In this document: positions 6,515 to 7,920 of the stretch, piece by piece | Layout: each line of letters begins with the position of its first letter | How positions within the stretch are numbered: the first letter of the stretch is position 1 | Origin: CAXDOZ01 sp963991145 | Lineage (GTDB): Bacteria; Bacteroidota; Bacteroidia; Chitinophagales; JABDMM01 | DNA: 7,920 bases | Assembly: GCA_963991145.1 (NCBI GenBank) | Contig: CAXDOZ010000109.1 | Coordinates: 1-7,920, forward strand | Direction of reading: 5' to 3' | The notes under the pieces: model-generated | The model's input: only the letters and a program-made list of their open reading frames with translations | Database searches by the model: none | Told to the model about the DNA's origin: nothing | Translations under genes and position numbers: made by a program

Positions 6515-7663
6515 TTACTCGGCGATGTTTTCTTGAGTCAATGGAACTACCTGCATACCATCGTAGGCATTAACTAAGGCGTCTACTACGACCTGATCAC
6601 CTTCCTGAAGTCCGCTTACAATATTCTCTTTGGTTCCCTCTCTGAGAACCTGAACATTGCTCACAGCGAGTAAACTGTCGCGAACCACATAGACGAATTC
6701 TTTTTCGAAGATTGCTTTACGGGGGATTGAAATTGAGTTTTCAATTTCGCCTCCAACGATCTGCACCTGAGTGTACATTCCCTCTTTTAAAGGGCTAGAT
6801 CCAGGAACTTTTACAAAGGCGAGAAATGATTGAGTTCTTACATCGATGATCTCTGAAACTCTTGAAACCGATCCATTTACAAATGAATCCTGACCGGGAA
6901 TTCCAACCATTGCCAAGTCGCCGGTATTGATATAATCAAGATCAACCTTCTTAACTGGTATTTCAATTTCGATCTGATTTGAAGAGCTGATGTTAATGAT
7001 CGCTGTTCCCGGATTAACTGTTCCGCCGCTCTCAACATAAACTTCCTTGATGACGCCATTATAAGGAGCATAGATATTGTATTTAGCTAGTCGCTCCTCT
7101 GCACTTACGATGCTGTAGTATTGGTTTAAGATTCCCTTTGTAGCAAGGAATGTTTTCTCCGCCGAGTTGCTGGATTCCGGCAGTTCAGGAATATCCATAT
7201 CTACCTCTATTGAGTTGAAGTAATCAAGCCACATTTGATAAGAATCCGGAAAGTCGATCTTGATATCGGCTAGAATGGTGGCAAGTGCAGTTAAGAATTC
7301 GCTCTTTTGAGCGTAAAGTGAATACTGCGCCTCCTGATTGTCGATGCTGAAAAGCAACTGTCCTGAACTAAACTGAGATCCCTTTTTCAAAGGAACTGAG
7401 CCCGCCAAAACATCTCCAGTTACTTCAGATGAGATATTCACGTTATTTGCCGCGATCACTCTTCCCGATCCTTCAATGAAGAATGGAACATTGCTGTACT
7501 GAACGCTTTGTACATTCACAAAGCGCAAAGCATTAAAGTTGAAATTCCTTTGAGGAGGTTCTTTCTGAGACGATAGCCAATTATTTAGGCTTACGCCGAT
7601 GAAGATGACTATGACCGCAAGAACGACGTCGAATAGAGGTCGGGATATGTTTTTTAGCTCCAT
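6515..7663 (-). CDS. periplasmic adaptor (membrane-fusion protein) of the RND pump
   Basis: This HlyD/AcrA-type adaptor bridges pump and outer-membrane channel; 382 residues from the ATG at 7663. Residues 11-30 (DVVLAVIVIFIGVSL core) form a signal anchor with no lipobox cysteine, so it is held in the inner membrane by a helix. The lipoyl half-motifs are ISSEVTGDVLAGSVPLKKGS (about 77-96) and YAPYNGVIKEVYVESGGTV (about 198-216). Between them the alpha-hairpin (about 109-195) carries an aromatic, acidic insert, IDFPDSYQMWLDYF, then DIPELPESS. A beta-barrel (about 230-305) and membrane-proximal domain (about 310-375, starting SIPRKAIF) follow. The frame extends 20 codons to a TTG at 7723, but this would put hydrophilic residues before the anchor and cover the only upstream promoter space, so the ATG is preferred. 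It is first in the operon; its TAA is one base before the pump ATG. Confidence 0.92.
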   Translation of the reverse strand: MELKNISRPLFDVVLAVIVIFIGVSLNNWLSSQKEPPQRNFNFNALRFVNVQSVQYSNVPFFIEGSGRVIAANNVNISSEVTGDVLAGSVPLKKGSQFSSGQLLFSIDNQEAQYSLYAQKSEFLTALATILADIKIDFPDSYQMWLDYFNSIEVDMDIPELPESSNSAEKTFLATKGILNQYYSIVSAEERLAKYNIYAPYNGVIKEVYVESGGTVNPGTAIINISSSNQIEIEIPVKKVDLDYINTGDLAMVGIPGQDSFVNGSVSRVSEIIDVRTQSFLAFVKVPGSSPLKEGMYTQVQIVGGEIENSISIPRKAIFEKEFVYVVRDSLLAVSNVQVLREGTKENIVSGLQEGDQVVVDALVNAYDGMQVVPLTQENIAE

Positions 7664-7748
7664 GTTAAAGGTTTGGCGAGTTTTGCCATGGATGATTTCA
7701 CAAATATCCGATTCTAACAACAATAGCAGCTGTAAGTTCTCGCAGTAG
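7664..7748. promoter_or_regulatory. divergent promoter region, efflux operon / lhgO
   Basis: These 85 bases separate the adaptor ATG (minus) from the lhgO ATG (plus) and must hold both promoters. On the minus strand GATATTTG at 7708-7701 matches the TTTG part and one more base of the TAnnTTTG -7 consensus; it would give a leader of about 30 bases, but no TTG lies at the right -33 distance. On the plus strand TAAGTTCT at 7733-7740 is a poorer match. I see no convincing long dyad. Confidence 0.3.
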
Positions 7749-7920
7749 ATGAAAGAATTCGACGTAATCGTAATAGGAGCAGGTATTGTAGGTCTGGCAT
7801 CCGCCTATCAGATCAGGAAAATGCTACCCGGTGCCAGGCTGCTGGTCATTGAAAAGGAGCATGAGCCGGGCACTCATCAAAGCGGCAGGAATTCGGGAGT
7901 CATTCATAGTGGCATCTACT
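7749..7920 (+). CDS. lhgO: L-2-hydroxyglutarate dehydrogenase/oxidase, 5' part
   Basis: This is the first 57 codons of an FAD-dependent enzyme that oxidises L-2-hydroxyglutarate to 2-oxoglutarate, in bacteria usually passing electrons to the membrane quinone pool. The frame runs off the window end; the whole protein is normally about 400 residues. The N-terminal Rossmann fold is plain: FDVIVIGAGIVGLASAYQI has the GxGxxG dinucleotide site at residues 10-15, and Glu35 in LLVIEKEHEP ends the second strand where it should bind the FAD ribose. The segment HQSGRNSGVIHSGIY (43-57) is highly characteristic of this family and distinguishes it from general DAO oxidoreductases such as glycerol-3-phosphate dehydrogenase. 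The ATG at 7749 is one codon from the start of the fold; no purine-rich ribosome site precedes it, as elsewhere here. It is divergent from the efflux operon. Confidence 0.88.
   Translation, partial: MKEFDVIVIGAGIVGLASAYQIRKMLPGARLLVIEKEHEPGTHQSGRNSGVIHSGIY

Noticed and set aside
6877..7071. Minus-strand frame of 64 codons within the adaptor gene
   Set aside because: It overlaps the adaptor beta-barrel and second lipoyl half in another frame, and the adaptor frame is clearly the real one.
7664..7723. N-terminal extension of the adaptor to a TTG at 7723
   Set aside because: It adds hydrophilic residues before the signal anchor, uses a rare start codon, and covers most of the divergent promoter space.

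Overview
The window looks like chromosomal DNA of a member of the Bacteroidota. The reasons are protein character (an Asn-rich TolC N-terminus, a membrane-fusion protein with a FPD…W…YF insert in its hairpin, a MerR-type regulator of the GWRRFNWFELTW kind), the lack of purine-rich Shine-Dalgarno sequences before most starts, and one match to the Bacteroidota -7 box TAnnTTTG. Genus cannot be read from the sequence. It is mostly an ordinary housekeeping and efflux region. I see no tRNA, rRNA, CRISPR array, insertion sequence or phage gene, and nothing I would call a new system.

Layout: 1-213 is non-coding or degenerate, with a GC-rich nested palindrome, a short minus-strand open frame and small A/T-rich tandem repeats. 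214-1197 (minus) encodes a CaCA-family cation/Ca2+ exchanger. About 72 bp of divergent promoter DNA with a strong dyad separates it from a MerR-like regulator at 1270-1989 (plus). The regulator runs tail-to-tail into the last gene of a three-gene minus-strand operon, and the two stop codons interlock in TTAA at 1986-1989. The operon, read from 7663 down to 1986, is periplasmic adaptor (membrane-fusion protein), RND inner-membrane pump, TolC-like outer-membrane channel. Both internal junctions are stop codon, one base, ATG, which implies translational coupling. Another divergent gap of about 85 bp precedes the start of lhgO (L-2-hydroxyglutarate dehydrogenase/oxidase, plus strand), cut off by the window end after 57 codons.

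How the genes work together: the adaptor, pump and channel have all the parts of a tripartite proton-driven efflux pump spanning the envelope. Its substrate cannot be told from sequence. The exchanger and the MerR-like regulator share a divergent promoter region, so the regulator may control itself and the exchanger; that is inference. lhgO is metabolic and probably unrelated to the pump.

Start codons needed correction in several places. The longest open frames of the exchanger, adaptor and TolC genes extend upstream of better starts, and for adaptor, TolC and regulator the longer frame begins with TTG. The shorter ATG starts used here fit family lengths, membrane or signal segments and intergenic signals better.
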